Source of the DNA: Thozetella sp. PMI_491 | Lineage: Eukaryota > Ascomycota > Sordariomycetes > Chaetosphaeriales > Chaetosphaeriaceae | DNA: 64,000 nucleotides | Reading direction: 5' to 3' | Assembly (NCBI GenBank): GCA_021432635.1 | Contig: MU270099.1 | Location: forward strand, 4,693 to 68,692 | In this document: piece after piece, positions 1 through 10,585 of the stretch | Layout of the letters: each line of letters opens with the position of its first letter | Numbering within the stretch: position 1 is the stretch's first letter | The notes under the pieces: generated by a model | What the model was told of the DNA's origin: nothing | Seen by the model: the letters and a program-made list of their open reading frames with translations, nothing else | Database searches by the model: none | Made by a program: the position numbers and the translations under genes

Positions 1-49
1 AGCTACGCTGCCTCCTTCTCCCTGATCTCTATCTTAGAGTCTTTAGTTA

Positions 50-612
50 CTTATCCAGAGTATGGTCAACCAGCCCTGTTGCTGCCCCGTGAAGCTCGCC
101 GTGACAAGGCTAAGAGTATATAGGTATACTCCTAGCTAGTTAACTCTATATACTAGCAGTAAAGTTAATAGCCTTATTCTAGCTCGACCTTATCTATATA
201 CTAGTATTAGAGGGAGCTTTTAAAATACTCTAGTGCTATCTTTACTAGGGCTAGGAATATATAAGTATCTTTTTAACTAGCTGTTTTTATATACTAGTAA
301 AGGAATAAGTAGCTATATTTTAGCTTAACCTTATCTATATACTAGTATTAAAAGAAGCTTTTAAAATACTTTAATGTTATCCTTACTAAGGCTAAAAGTA
401 TATAAGTGCCTTCTTAGCTAGCCGTTTCTATATACTAGCAAAGGAGTAAGTAGTTATATTTTTAAATAACCTTATCTATATACTAGTACTAAAGAAAGCT
501 TTTAAAATACTTTAATGTTATTCTTATTAGGGCTAGGAGTGTATAAACACCCTCTTAGCCAACCTTTTTTATATACTATAAGAGGAGTAAGTAGTTATAT
601 TTTTAGACAATC
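50..612. repeat. Tandem array of about four 141-base units
   Basis: The phrase CTTATCTATATACTAGTA recurs at 189, 330 and 471, giving a period of exactly 141 bases. Each copy then carries a recognisable GCTTTTAAAATACT, a GGCTA(G/A)(G/A)A and a TATATACTA...AAGGAATAAGTAG-like stretch. A weaker copy precedes 189. Copies differ mostly by C/T and G/A exchanges, as expected of RIP. Confidence 0.8.
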
Positions 613-1532
613 TCTTCTAAGTATTAAAAGGGATCCTAATATAATTATAGGTTTATTCTTATTTTTAATGTTTAACCCTTTAAAAATAGTTTAAAAAGTA
701 GTTAGAGTAAGGGTTTAAGAGGTAATTTTACTGCCTTAATATAGTATATAATACTTATATTAGATATATTATTATTAGTATATAGTATAAACATAAGTTT
801 TAGCCTTATTTTCTAGGATACTAACAGCTAGTTATTATGTTATAAGTTTATTTATATAGTTGAAAAAAGTATGTATTAAGATCTATAGCTATAGCAGTAA
901 GAGGTTGGCCTTATTAATCGATTGTTTTTCAAATAAGGGTTAAACAACTTATATTAAGTAAATAGTTATAGGCATAGTATTAGACTAGTTATACTAGTAA
1001 ATATTAGCTAATAAGTAATATAAAAGCACTTATAATATACTCTAACAGCCTTAAATCACTAGTAATTTAAACAGGATTTAGTCAGGGGGGCAAAAGGTCT
1101 TTTTAAGTTAAAAAACTAATCAGTAGCGAAAAACAAACTATAATCCCTGTATTAAAGCTGCTTAAGGAGTAGATTTTAAAGATTTATATTTATTAAACAG
1201 CTAGTATATAAAGTGAGGAAATATTAAAAGATATAATTTAGCCTAGAGTAAAAAATAAGGTTAGAGTAAAATCTAACTACTAGATATACTCTAGGATAAT
1301 AGTTTAAGCTAGCTATATATAACGCTGAGATCTATTATTTAGTGGATAAAACTACTCGTAAGCCAGTCCCTAGAGACTATAAGTTATATCGTACCCTGTT
1401 TCGCTCAGGGGTTAATTTTTTAAGCTAATCTACGTTGGCTGCAACGCAGGGAAGCTGTTTTTCAACCTAATTACAACATAATAAGCTACTTTTTAATAGA
1501 GTAAAAAGCTCGTGAGCCAATCCACGAAGAGA

Positions 1533-1596
1533 GCGATTTCGCCATAAGTTTTAAGCGATTTCGTCATAAGTTTTAAGCGATTTCGCCATAGCTTGG
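1533..1596. repeat. 22-base triplicated repeat
   Basis: Three adjacent copies of a unit beginning GCGATTTCG(C/T)CATA start at 1533, 1555 and 1577. The first two are 22 bases long; the third is cut short after CATA. Short arrays like this occur as subterminal repeats of fungal DNA transposons, but no terminal inverted repeat or transposase was found here. Confidence 0.75.
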
Positions 1597-1789
1597 CGTT
1601 TTTAAGCACCGTAATAATGACCTTCGGTCAGATTATCAAACCGCTGGGGGAGCATCGCTCACTAGCTAAGATACGCAACGAACTGTGCTAACTAAATCCA
1701 CGACATCCTCTCTACTCTAACTACATAATAATCTCAAGGCTAAGTCACTAATAGAGGGAAAGTTACAGCCGCGGCCCGGGAAAGATGAT

Positions 1790-3999
1790 CTAAACCGTTT
1801 CAGCCTCGGCATCTCGTCCCTTCGTCTCAGCCCCTTCAATGACAATATCGACCTCATCGAGTGCCGGCTCTGACCATTGGCTGACGATGCCACCCGGTGG
1901 CGGCGAGATAAAATTAAAGCCCCAGTAAGATGCCGCTGCCACAACAATGCCAATGGGCAAAGCAAAGGTGTAGACGCGGGAAGCACCGACACCAATGCCT
2001 CGCACTCCCACGGCACTTAGGAATCCAGGGAAGCAAGGCACAATGCCAAGGACATATGCCAGGTATGCCCGCCAGTTCCAGCCCCTCCAGTAGTGGAAAG
2101 CAGCTCCGCGTTCAGCGGAGTACAGGGCGGCCACATCGTATCTTCCTTTGCGAACCAAGAAATAGTCCCCAATAATGACTCCAATGATGCTCGCAAGGAA
2201 TATTTGATAACTACCTTCTGTTAGTGTGCTCATGTGGCTGACGATATGGAAGGGCTTACCTAGATAGGTAGCTCGTGAAGGCGAAGCTGCTCTTGGTCAA
2301 GTTCCATGGGGTGATAGCAAAGGCTAGGATTAAGCAGACTATGACCCCACGCCGGTAGTTGATATACCTGGCCGTATAGTTTAGCTTAGCCCTCCTTGCC
2401 GAGTAGATCTGACACGCACCTCGGTAGCATGGCAGAAGTATCATTGCCCGCAGCGATTAAGTTGGCGAAAACCATGGTAGTGCACTGAGCAAATGAAAAG
2501 CCTAGAGCGATGAAGAAGACGCCAGCTCGAGTCGCCGGGTCGTAGGATTTGGTTAGGAAACCATCTAGAATAGCAGTGGGATCCCACAGCACCTAAAGCT
2601 GGTTAGCAGGGCGACTAGCATTGGATGGTCTAGGTCAATGCTCACGCTTCCAAAAATTGTCTTGGAAGCACTCGTGACGAACACCCCGAAGAAGGCGACG
2701 ACCCCGAAGGCGATGGGCATGCCGAAAAGTTGAGTCCAAAGGGCATCGTTGGGCCTTCGAGCGTACCGTGCGGTATCCGCGTTGTTCGTGGCAAATGTTG
2801 CCATATTGCCTGCTTGAACGAACAAGTTGCTGACAAAGACCTATCTCGAGGCTTAGCATCTGTGTCTCTCAATGGAACCAGCCGAGCGTGTACCCAAGCG
2901 TGCGAGGAACCAGCAGGAATGCTTGGTCCTTGACTGATGACAGGGCCGATTCCATGAGCTTTTGACAATGACCTAGTAGGCTTCGTTAGGTGTCTATATT
3001 GTGGCGAGCACATATGGGCCACGTACCATCCGAAGAAGGTTATCAAACAAATCGTCATAATCCCCGACTTGACTAGAATGAGCCCAGACAGCCCCTGTGG
3101 CCGTATAAAGGCTGAACCTAGACAAATAAGCCACCCAATCACGTATCCAATCAGTCGACCTCCCGTCATAGTTACGTCGGTGCCGAACGGATTATGAACC
3201 TGGGCGATCGTTGGGAAGATAGCATGCAGCATAACGTAGATACAGTTTCCGCTACATCTTGTCAACACTCACAAGACGAGGCACCTCGAGGGACATGGGA
3301 AGTGATTATAGGGAATACTCACGTGGTAACGCCTTGGACACCCGTCCAGATGATGGTCATTGCATTGCGATTGAAAATCGGCCAATAACTTCCCCAGACG
3401 CCAAAGCTGGCTCGTGTTATGACGGGGAACGGGACGTGATAGGTTGCTCCGGGGCGGCCAGTCATAACCATGGGAACTGAAACGATCAGATGGCCTAGGA
3501 TCACACAAATCCAAGACTCCCACCAAGTCTGTGAAGCATCCTTTTTAGTATTGTAGCCATCAATCGAGGGGGCGCTCAGCCTTACGAGCCCTCCCTGCAC
3601 ACCGGTAGCGGCCACGGTCCACGAGGTGACACTAGCACATTCTCCAAACCAGAAAAGGGCATCTTCAGCAGTTGTTAGTTCTTGCTTATAAGTTATATGC
3701 ATGTTAGTGCTAGTGCTTGAGAGAAACGCACAGGTCCATTTGCCCCATCTGCGCTTGTCTTTGTGAACGGGAAGCAGGTCGGAATTGGTCAGGGCTAGGC
3801 TGAACTCTGGGGAGTGCGGCTGCCGAACTTCGAGTTTCTCCAGTAGCCGGCCATACCAGGGAATGCGATCGTTCGAATCGGCGGGGAAAGATGGCTTAGT
3901 GTGCGAGACGAGTCGGGTTGCTGTCTGTTCCTTTTCCCCTTTGGATACATCCGATCCAGCCTGGCCTGGTGGCAATGCAACACCTTCGATGACTTGCAT
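1790..3999 (-). CDS. NCS1-family nucleobase/allantoin-type permease
   Basis: A plasma-membrane symporter of the NCS1 (Fur/Dal4-like) family, which imports uracil, allantoin, uridine or related purine-derived compounds; the substrate cannot be told here. Exons read in order carry the family landmarks: NSDLLPV before the first helix, RPGATYHVPFPV followed by FGVWGSYWPIFNR, NMATFATNNADTARYARRPN, LWDPTAILDGF, NLIAAGNDTSAMLP, ITPWNLTKSS and GDYFLVRKGRYDV. About seven short introns are needed, and every junction examined stays in phase: for example, joining WT to ALFW rebuilds the usual Y/F position, and GS to LWDP spans another. The C-terminus is hydrophilic and acidic and ends at a TAG at 1790-1792. 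The start at 3999 is the first ATG in the first exon's frame. It appears intact and lies immediately beside the AT-rich repeat block. Confidence 0.85.
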
Positions 4000-4772
4000 G
4001 GTCTGTGGCGTAGAACTTGGTTGGAGCAGTCGAAGAAATTGGTACGCAAGGACTTTTGTCGACGGTCTTGCTCTGTTCCCTAGATGAGGTCAGAGTTGAC
4101 AGGCGATACATAACTCAATCCGCGCCCATCTCTGTGCCCCGGTCTATAGCTTGGCCCCAAAGGGCGCAACCAATAGAATCTTCGGTATGGATGCTTCTCA
4201 CAGCTAAGACCAGGTTGGTGGGCCCAAGAGATAAAGCAGAAGATAGATTACGGGACGGACGGAATTTAGGCGAATTTGCGACGAGCTTATCAACTTAGCG
4301 CAGCCACCCTCTTCCAAAATAGGAGTCAATCTATGATAACTAGCCGCTTACGTAGGTGTCCAAAGCCGCCCAGTCCAACCCCTCCAGATATTTGGCATTC
4401 ACAACCTGAGAAACAACAAACCTGTGTATATCTCCCTGGTACCCTTGGCACTCTCGCCTTTACCGATATCACTACTGCTACGGACAAGACCTTTATTGAG
4501 AAAGTCGCTTGGCGTCGTGGCGCGGAGCTAAACAGTGCGATCTTCTCGGGGAGAGTGCGTATCTGGTTGGCTCACACGGGGAGCGGATAGATTGCGATAA
4601 GGCTCGCTAGAAAATCATCGGGCTGGCGTTGTGCGCCTACATCGTACTGGGATATCACCATCGCCCACCCTGGACTGCCGGCTTCGATATCAGTACCCAG
4701 ACTGAGCTGAGGCATTGTTTTCTGCCCAGCCTACCCAAATGAGAGCCGAAAACGGATTCCCAGTGCCCACTC
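4000..4772. other. Intergenic, possible decayed coding remnant
   Basis: No complete gene is visible. On the + strand, 4276-4590 stays open for 104 codons and its second half (CVYLPGTLGTLAFTD onward) has protein-like composition. Just downstream another frame reads LLGESAYLVGSHGERIDCDK and then meets stops. This may be a relic of a host gene, but I recognise no family. Confidence 0.3.
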
Positions 4773-6653
4773 TTATCTTGCTACAGGGGTCAAATAAACC
4801 TCCAGCGGCTTCTTATCCCAGGCGACAAATGCCCTTTGATCTAGCCAGTTCAAGTCCTTGTCCACAAGTTGCAAGTCGAAGTTGAAGAGAATGCGGGCGA
4901 GAATGAGTCGCATCTCAGCATATGCCAAACTGAGCATTTGTCAGCTAGGCTCTAGTTTCTCCCAGGAGCGGTCAGGTTGTTGGGACTCGGAACATGGGGT
5001 CGGTCTCTTACTTGCGGCCAATATAATTGCGTGGCCCAACCAAGAAGGGCTGGACCACCTCCAAGTTGTCTTCAGCGTACTTTGGGTCGCCGAGAAAGCG
5101 CTCGGGGTGGTACTCCATTGGATCTGTGAAATGCTGGTCCAAGTGATTAACCGCGTACTGCCACACTGCGACAATATTCTACACCAAGATCCTATTAGTC
5201 CCAAAGCCCTGCGCCCAGAAGCGCATATGAAACTAGATAACTTACCCCTGCTGGAACAGCCTTGCCTGCAATGATGGCGCCCTCCTCCGGCGCAACCCGC
5301 GGCATCCCAAAAACGATAGGTGGGTAATGGCGCATGGCTTCATCCAGGCATGCCAGCATGTACGCCAATCTACTTACGGAGGTAAGGGATATCTCGCTGT
5401 CTAATTCAAATGTCGAGCGCACCTCCTCGGTTGCCTTTCGTAGGCAGTCTGGGTTGCGAAGGAGCAGGTACGTGACCCCAGAGAGAAGAGTGGCAGTTGT
5501 CTCGGAACCGGCAATGACCAAGAGGGAGGCATTTGCAAGTATACGCTCGTAATCCATTTTCTGTAGCACGAAGTCTCCAGTCAGCTCTACGAAAGAGTTT
5601 TGTTCCAAATCTCGTGGAGAAGGGGGACGAACAAAGCCATTCCGTTCCATTAGCATGCCTTCAATCAAATCTGGCCGCTCCTTTCCAATTTCAATGCGTC
5701 GCGACAGCCCCTCCCGCATCCTTTTATCGTGATCATCCATCCCACTGTTGAACATCGAAGCAATCTTGAGGAGGAGTTTCTGGCTGCCGAGGTGGCCAGC
5801 AGCCATGATGACCGCCATGAAGCGGGCCATGCTGTTCATGGCCTCTACCCACGGGTTGTATCCGGCTTTTTCTAAAGACCCAAATGGTTCGCCGAATGCA
5901 AGATCACCAATGACATCGAACGTAGTCCAATTGTACCACGAGACAATATCCATCTTCGCCTTAGCCTGGAGTCCGGTTACCGGATCCTTGCGGTCCGGAT
6001 CGACGCACTTGGCCTTGAGCTGGTTTATGAGGATATCCACATATCTGCCAATGAGGGGCGCCTGGTCTCGCATGCTCTTGTCGCTAAACCCGTGAGACAT
6101 GGAGCGTCGAACAATGCCGTGCATTTGGCGCTCTTCTGATAGGACACTCGGAGTTGGGGTGAGTTTGAAGTAGAAGTAAGGTGCGTTTGGGCCTTCTGGA
6201 GTGGTATTCGGGCCAGTCCGGTGACCATATATGTCCTTCCATGCTTCAGAGTCGGAGAAAGCGAGCTCGTTCGGCGCGAGCCTGATGACCGGCCCAAATT
6301 TTCGATGTAGCTCGTATACATCAAAGGGGAGTCTGCCAGTAAGTAGTCGGACGAGGTACGGTGCGCGGGTGGCGCGCCAGAGGAGAGGGCCGGGGAAGCG
6401 CGCCAATGGGTGGAAGAAAAGGTTGTAAATTGTTGTCGCGATCACGTATACCAGATACTGTGAGCTATGTGTGAATCCCCCTCCTCTCAAGAGAATAATG
6501 GTTGATATTAGCGAGACTGACCACACTACCCGCTATGCTAGCGATTGCGATGGAGTAGGAACTGCTCAAAGTCCATGCGAGGGATTCTAGAGCCATCTTG
6601 GTCGAGGATCTGGCAATTTTGCTTCCAAGGAACTCTTCCCCTAAGAGAGACAA
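4773..6653 (-). CDS. Cytochrome P450 with heme-cysteine lost
   Basis: A microsomal P450 monooxygenase of the fungal isotrichodermin-hydroxylase-like type. Exon 1 holds the membrane anchor (start at 6653, or 6596 at MALESLAW). Introns at 6458-6521, 5179-5245 and 4930-5011 all have GT-AG ends and keep phase. Visible landmarks are NLFFHPLARFPGP after the anchor, the I-helix AGSETTAT, the K-helix ExxR (EAMRHYPP), HPERFLGD, and then the heme loop PFLVGPRNYIGR. In that loop the invariant cysteine that ligates the heme iron is encoded as TAT (Tyr) at 5023-5025; the family reads GPRNCIGR. The rest is full length and undamaged through the usual LAYAEMRLILARILFNFDL end and a stop at 4773-4775. Without the thiolate the enzyme should not carry out normal P450 chemistry. 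It is probably a very young pseudogene, unless this is a sequencing error or a repurposed heme protein. Confidence 0.85.
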
Positions 6654-8793
6654 AATCGATGTTTAGTGGAGGGGAGGGTTGATTTGATGTAGTTGATTTG
6701 GAGATGGACCATGTATTGGATACTCTGACTGCGAGAACACAGGGAGTAGAGACGAGAAAGCCTTCACGGACTAAGCGACGGGTGGGACCAGGAGATTAGA
6801 TCTGCGCCCCACGCTGGAGGAATACTAGTCACCGCCGAACAGGGCTCTCGAATATGAGTAGTATGGAGCCAATAGCAGCCACTCATGGCTTGGCCAGTCG
6901 TTCCTTCGATAAAGGCCAGATGAAATTTTCCTTGGGGGCGTTGGCAGCCCCTATAGCAGACCAACCCTACGTTCCTACATTATCGTCACGTTGTCTCCCT
7001 ATAATGGGGCAAGCTGTGCAGTAGCTGCCCACCTAAAGCTGCCAAGGTTTCACGGCGTTGCAGCCGAGATAGTAGTAGTAGACGTTGTGGATTCCACCGT
7101 TGATCCTCTTCACCACGATGCCTCCTGCCAGCCTCGGGGCTGGTATTCCTTCTGTGGGCCCGACCGCCCCACTGCCTGGGCAGGTACAGCAACTTGTATC
7201 GTTGCTGGACTGATCGACCATTAAGGATGGTTGGCTGGATTGCCATGCCCAATACTCCGTAACAGTTTCCGGATAGCTCAGCACGTGCTCGGCCCCGAAC
7301 ATCCATTGACTGCCGCGTCCTATAGCTTAGCTTGACCACAGTAGAAGTGACGGTCGTTACGGGCAACGCACTACTCAGTACGGTCCCATCACCGGCATGA
7401 AAGTACCCGTGTAGCATCCTAGCGGGGCCCTGTCGCCATGGTGGGTGGGAATGTATAGACGACACCGCCTAGTCTGCTTTCGGCTTTTGACCCGGGCAAG
7501 CCATGGGCCTTCATATAATCCTCTACATTCTATTGTTAGTCCACAACTCTGCCCTCCTACTAGAATCTCGGCCACTTTCGTGGTCGGATGCTGATGCCCA
7601 AGAAATCGCAAGCAGGAGCTTGCATACATGATCCACATGGCTCATCCCACAATTGCAATGTTGCACGAGCATCCTAGGTAGAGCAGTCGTGGGCTAGCAT
7701 TATGTTGATAGGATATTCAAGTGGCTGAAAAATGCTGTTTCAGTGTACTTCCTAGCTAATTAAAAAGCCTAACATTTATTACTCAGACGAAACGAGATAC
7801 ACAACAGTCTGAGTATAAACGAGGGGTAAGAGGCGTGTTTTCACGTGATGTAAACAAACAACCACGCGGCTCGTCAGCAGAGCTAGAACGATATAACCCC
7901 CCCCCCCACCCCAAACAAAAAGCAACGAACAAATACGCCAGTATATACAGATCTTAGGAGCTAATTAAACAAGTCTAGGGCGCATGAGAAGGAATTTGCA
8001 TGTCCTGCGAAAACCGAAAAGCTCCGGCTACCAAAAAGATGATAATTACCTACTAGTAAATACTAAAGCTTGGTGCTTAAGCTGCTGAAAATGGCTGGTG
8101 TGGGCCTGTTGTCTTAAGCAGCTCCAACACCAGGCGGCGACAGGTAAAAAAATTCGAATGATTGCTTCAGAAACTGTCCCCAGACCGAAACAGGACGCGG
8201 TACCCTGGGGCATCACAGGTAGCCCTGGAGCCAATATACCTACCGTCCGTCTAATTCTTAAAATGCTCCTGGCTTCGTCCCCCGCGAGGGCAATCCGCCG
8301 TACCGAGAGTAGACTTTCGAGCCTCCAGCACACACACCGCACAGTCTCTGCTGTCTCCCATTTGACCCTATTGACCCTATTTGACAGTCGGCCTCCTCTC
8401 ACCCATCACCAAGGCCTTATCTTTAGAGCCAGAGAATCAGCCGAGTATGTGCGCAGCAACTGCGCCTGATCAAAATGCTGGGCCATATATCGCGTTTCTT
8501 GCTAACAAAGGACAAGCAGAGAGGTTCTCCAAAGCCAGAGTATGGCCTATCTACGCTGTTTGCGCCACAGGGGCTTTCAAGATCAGCTTGTCCGCCCTCT
8601 TAGTCAAGGAGGAGTTCTATAAACCAATTTTTTTAACCCGCACCCCCTTCTCTTTAAGTAGTATTTTTATTAGTGCAAAGTGATTAATTACGTCGCATAT
8701 CAAAGTGCCCGTTGCGAGATAACTGTAGATTTATCTGATAATAAAGTTGGATGTCATATTCCTGAGAAGCAATCGATAACCATCATTGGCCTT
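6654..8793. other. Long intergenic region, unresolved minus-strand pieces
   Basis: About 2.1 kb without a convincing gene. On the minus strand, 7033-7302 reads 89 codons ending RINGGIHNVYYYYLGCNAVKPWQ, and 7302-7465 in another frame reads GDGTVLSSALPVTTVTSTVV. Both look protein-like and could be exons of one decayed or unrecognised gene. A run of C with one A lies at about 7899-7913. CACGTG-containing sequence at 7840-7850 may be promoter debris. I recognise no family. Confidence 0.35.
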
Positions 8794-9909
8794 TTATTTC
8801 GGACCGGAAAACAAGGTTGTGTCAAGACTAACGCCGCACTGCGTGGTGCCACTGGGGCGCATGCGAAAAGACAAAGGTAGTTCCCCATTCCCTGCTGCCT
8901 GGTTTGTCCAGTCGAAGGCTCCACCGAAAGTCTCCCAAACACTAGGCGAACCTGTATCTCCCCAGGTATGCTTTAGGTCCCCCGCGTAGTACACTTCCAA
9001 GGCGCAGCCAGCGGTGACTTTCCTGTCAAAGAATAGGGAATAGACACCCCGCCAACAGTGATTTATCTGCTGAGTTATCTGGACATACATCCCAGCTGGT
9101 GCGTTGGCGGGGAACAGAGCGTAGAACCCAGAGTTGCCCGTATGCGCCCAGTCGCCCGGTCCATCACATCGAACACCCCAGTCAGCATTAGTGCTGGCCT
9201 CGACCTTCCAGCCGTCGTAACTCTGCTCAAAGCCTGGATTCTGAAAGAAATTGGCGCTGGAAGGGCATAGGTACAAGGAGGTCGATGTTGACGTGACGGT
9301 TTGTGTTCGAGTCTGCGTCACGGTAGACGGCGGCTGGGTGACGGTGGAAACAGAGACGGATATTACTGAAGAGCAAGCCGTCCAAGAAGTTGGCGGATCG
9401 TTCGACGCAGTTGCGGTCGGACAGCTGGAGGCTGGAGGTGCTGGGCACGTTGTCTGGCTAGAAATAGTGATAGTCGATGTGATAGTCGACGCAGGGGAGC
9501 AGCTCGTTTCAACCCCAGTAGACGTCGATGTTGCAGCGGATGTAGTGGTAGTACTGGCGACAGAGGAAGTTGTAGATGACGCAACTGAGGAAACCGTGGT
9601 GGAGGTGATAGACGAAGCTGTGGAGGAAGCTGATGACGGCCCGATCAAACAACCACAGGCGCTGCTGAACCTAGCGACGAGAGTCTCGGTGCCGCAGTTG
9701 GCAAGGAATGTCGGGTATGCAGGCGTTGCCGTCGCGGCCAAGGTCGTGGCGAGGATGGAAGAGCAAAAGCTGGACGCAGCCAATGCACTTGCCGTCTTTT
9801 GAAATGCACGTAGACAATTGTCACCGTTGCAGCTGCCGCGTGCATCCAGAGCTAGGGCGCTACTTCGGCTGACCAGGGCTAGGCCGAGTACAACACGCTT
9901 GAGGCCCAT
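8794..9909 (-). CDS. Secreted modular protein, Ser/Thr-rich linker plus jelly-roll-like C-domain
   Basis: A single-exon protein of 371 residues. Residues 1-20 form a signal peptide (MGLKRVVLGLALVSRSSALA). Residues 24-90 hold a Cys-containing N-domain (CNGDNCLRAFQ ... CGTETLVARFSSACGC). Residues 91-210 are almost pure Ser/Thr/Val/Ala, the mark of a heavily O-glycosylated linker. The C-terminal 150 residues begin NPGFEQSYDGW and include WAHTGNSGFYALF, which resembles the carbohydrate-binding jelly rolls (CBM4_9-like) found in fungal secreted proteins. No catalytic domain is present. It may be a wall-associated or adhesive protein; this is an inference. The TATATA at 10001-10006 lies 92 bases before the start codon. 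Confidence 0.75.
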   Translation of the reverse strand: MGLKRVVLGLALVSRSSALALDARGSCNGDNCLRAFQKTASALAASSFCSSILATTLAATATPAYPTFLANCGTETLVARFSSACGCLIGPSSASSTASSITSTTVSSVASSTTSSVASTTTTSAATSTSTGVETSCSPASTITSTITISSQTTCPAPPASSCPTATASNDPPTSWTACSSVISVSVSTVTQPPSTVTQTRTQTVTSTSTSLYLCPSSANFFQNPGFEQSYDGWKVEASTNADWGVRCDGPGDWAHTGNSGFYALFPANAPAGMYVQITQQINHCWRGVYSLFFDRKVTAGCALEVYYAGDLKHTWGDTGSPSVWETFGGAFDWTNQAAGNGELPLSFRMRPSGTTQCGVSLDTTLFSGPK

Positions 9910-10585
9910 CTTGTCGTTTTTTCTTCTACAGCATGAGGATTACGAAAATTTTGCTACGCGCCAAAGCACATGGATGCTCGCATGACCTAGACCTATTATC
10001 TATATAGCTTCAGGAGAGTGGGCATAGCCCATCGCATGTGGGCAATTCCGCAGATGTCCTCGAAGCGATCCTGGCCAGGGGGCTCGAGCTGCAGAAAGCC
10101 CGGCTTGGCCGTTGTTGTTTTCCGACCGTCAACCGTTTTTTCAAGATGACCTTGTCGGGGAAGCGCGAATCAGCCAGTGCGCCAAGCCGCTACCTAGCCT
10201 TTAATGGCTTGGCTGCTCAGGCTCAGCGCTAGCGACCGTTGCTTTCAGCTTCACAATTGAACGCCACACTCCAACCTAGTGCGTCGTTGGGTCAGCTGAG
10301 CCATCTGCATCGCTTCCAGCAGCAGCTTGGCCCGTTACGTGGGAGGAAAGGGGCAGGTGAAAACCCGTACACACAAGTTCCGCTTCATGTCCCGAACAGC
10401 AACCGCCGTCCATTGCGTGTTTTATCCTCGGTACTTGTCATACAAAGCGCCCGTGTTTCTTAGAACCCATGGCTAAACGACCGGCCACAGTCAGGCTGCG
10501 GCGATCCAGCCTGCGCTAGGTCCTACAGGACAGAAGATTTTGATTTGCATGGTGTCTATGATACCTTAGGGCTGACGTACCCCCA
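9910..10585. other. Intergenic: promoter side and terminator side
   Basis: This carries the upstream region of the secreted modular protein (right of 9909) and the 3' flank of the zinc-cluster regulator. Short open frames at 10038-10463 have no recognisable content. Confidence 0.4.
10001..10006 (-). promoter_or_regulatory. TATA-like box of secreted modular protein gene
   Basis: TATATA reads on the minus strand 92 bases upstream of the start at 9909, a usual distance in filamentous fungi. Confidence 0.4.

Larger units (their letters stand above)
1..1789. repeat. AT-rich decayed repeat block
   Basis: Very AT-rich DNA full of TA, with stops in every frame and no readable gene. It contrasts sharply with the balanced composition of the rest of the window. 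Enrichment in TpA and loss of CpA are what repeat-induced point mutation (RIP) leaves in ascomycete repeats. The block holds a 141-base tandem array and a 22-base triplet, described separately. From about 1,600 the composition returns to normal. I could not assign it to a transposon family, and no coding remnant was seen. It may mark the edge of a heterochromatic island next to the permease gene. Confidence 0.75.

Noticed and set aside
7899-7913. Poly-C tract as a possible telomere-like or G-quadruplex feature
   Set aside because: It is a single homopolymer broken by one A, with no TTAGGG-type repeat around it.
9251-9802. 183-codon plus-strand open frame rich in Val/Asp/Glu
   Set aside because: It is the mirror of the Ser/Thr-rich linker of the minus-strand secreted protein, whose signal peptide and domains are convincing.
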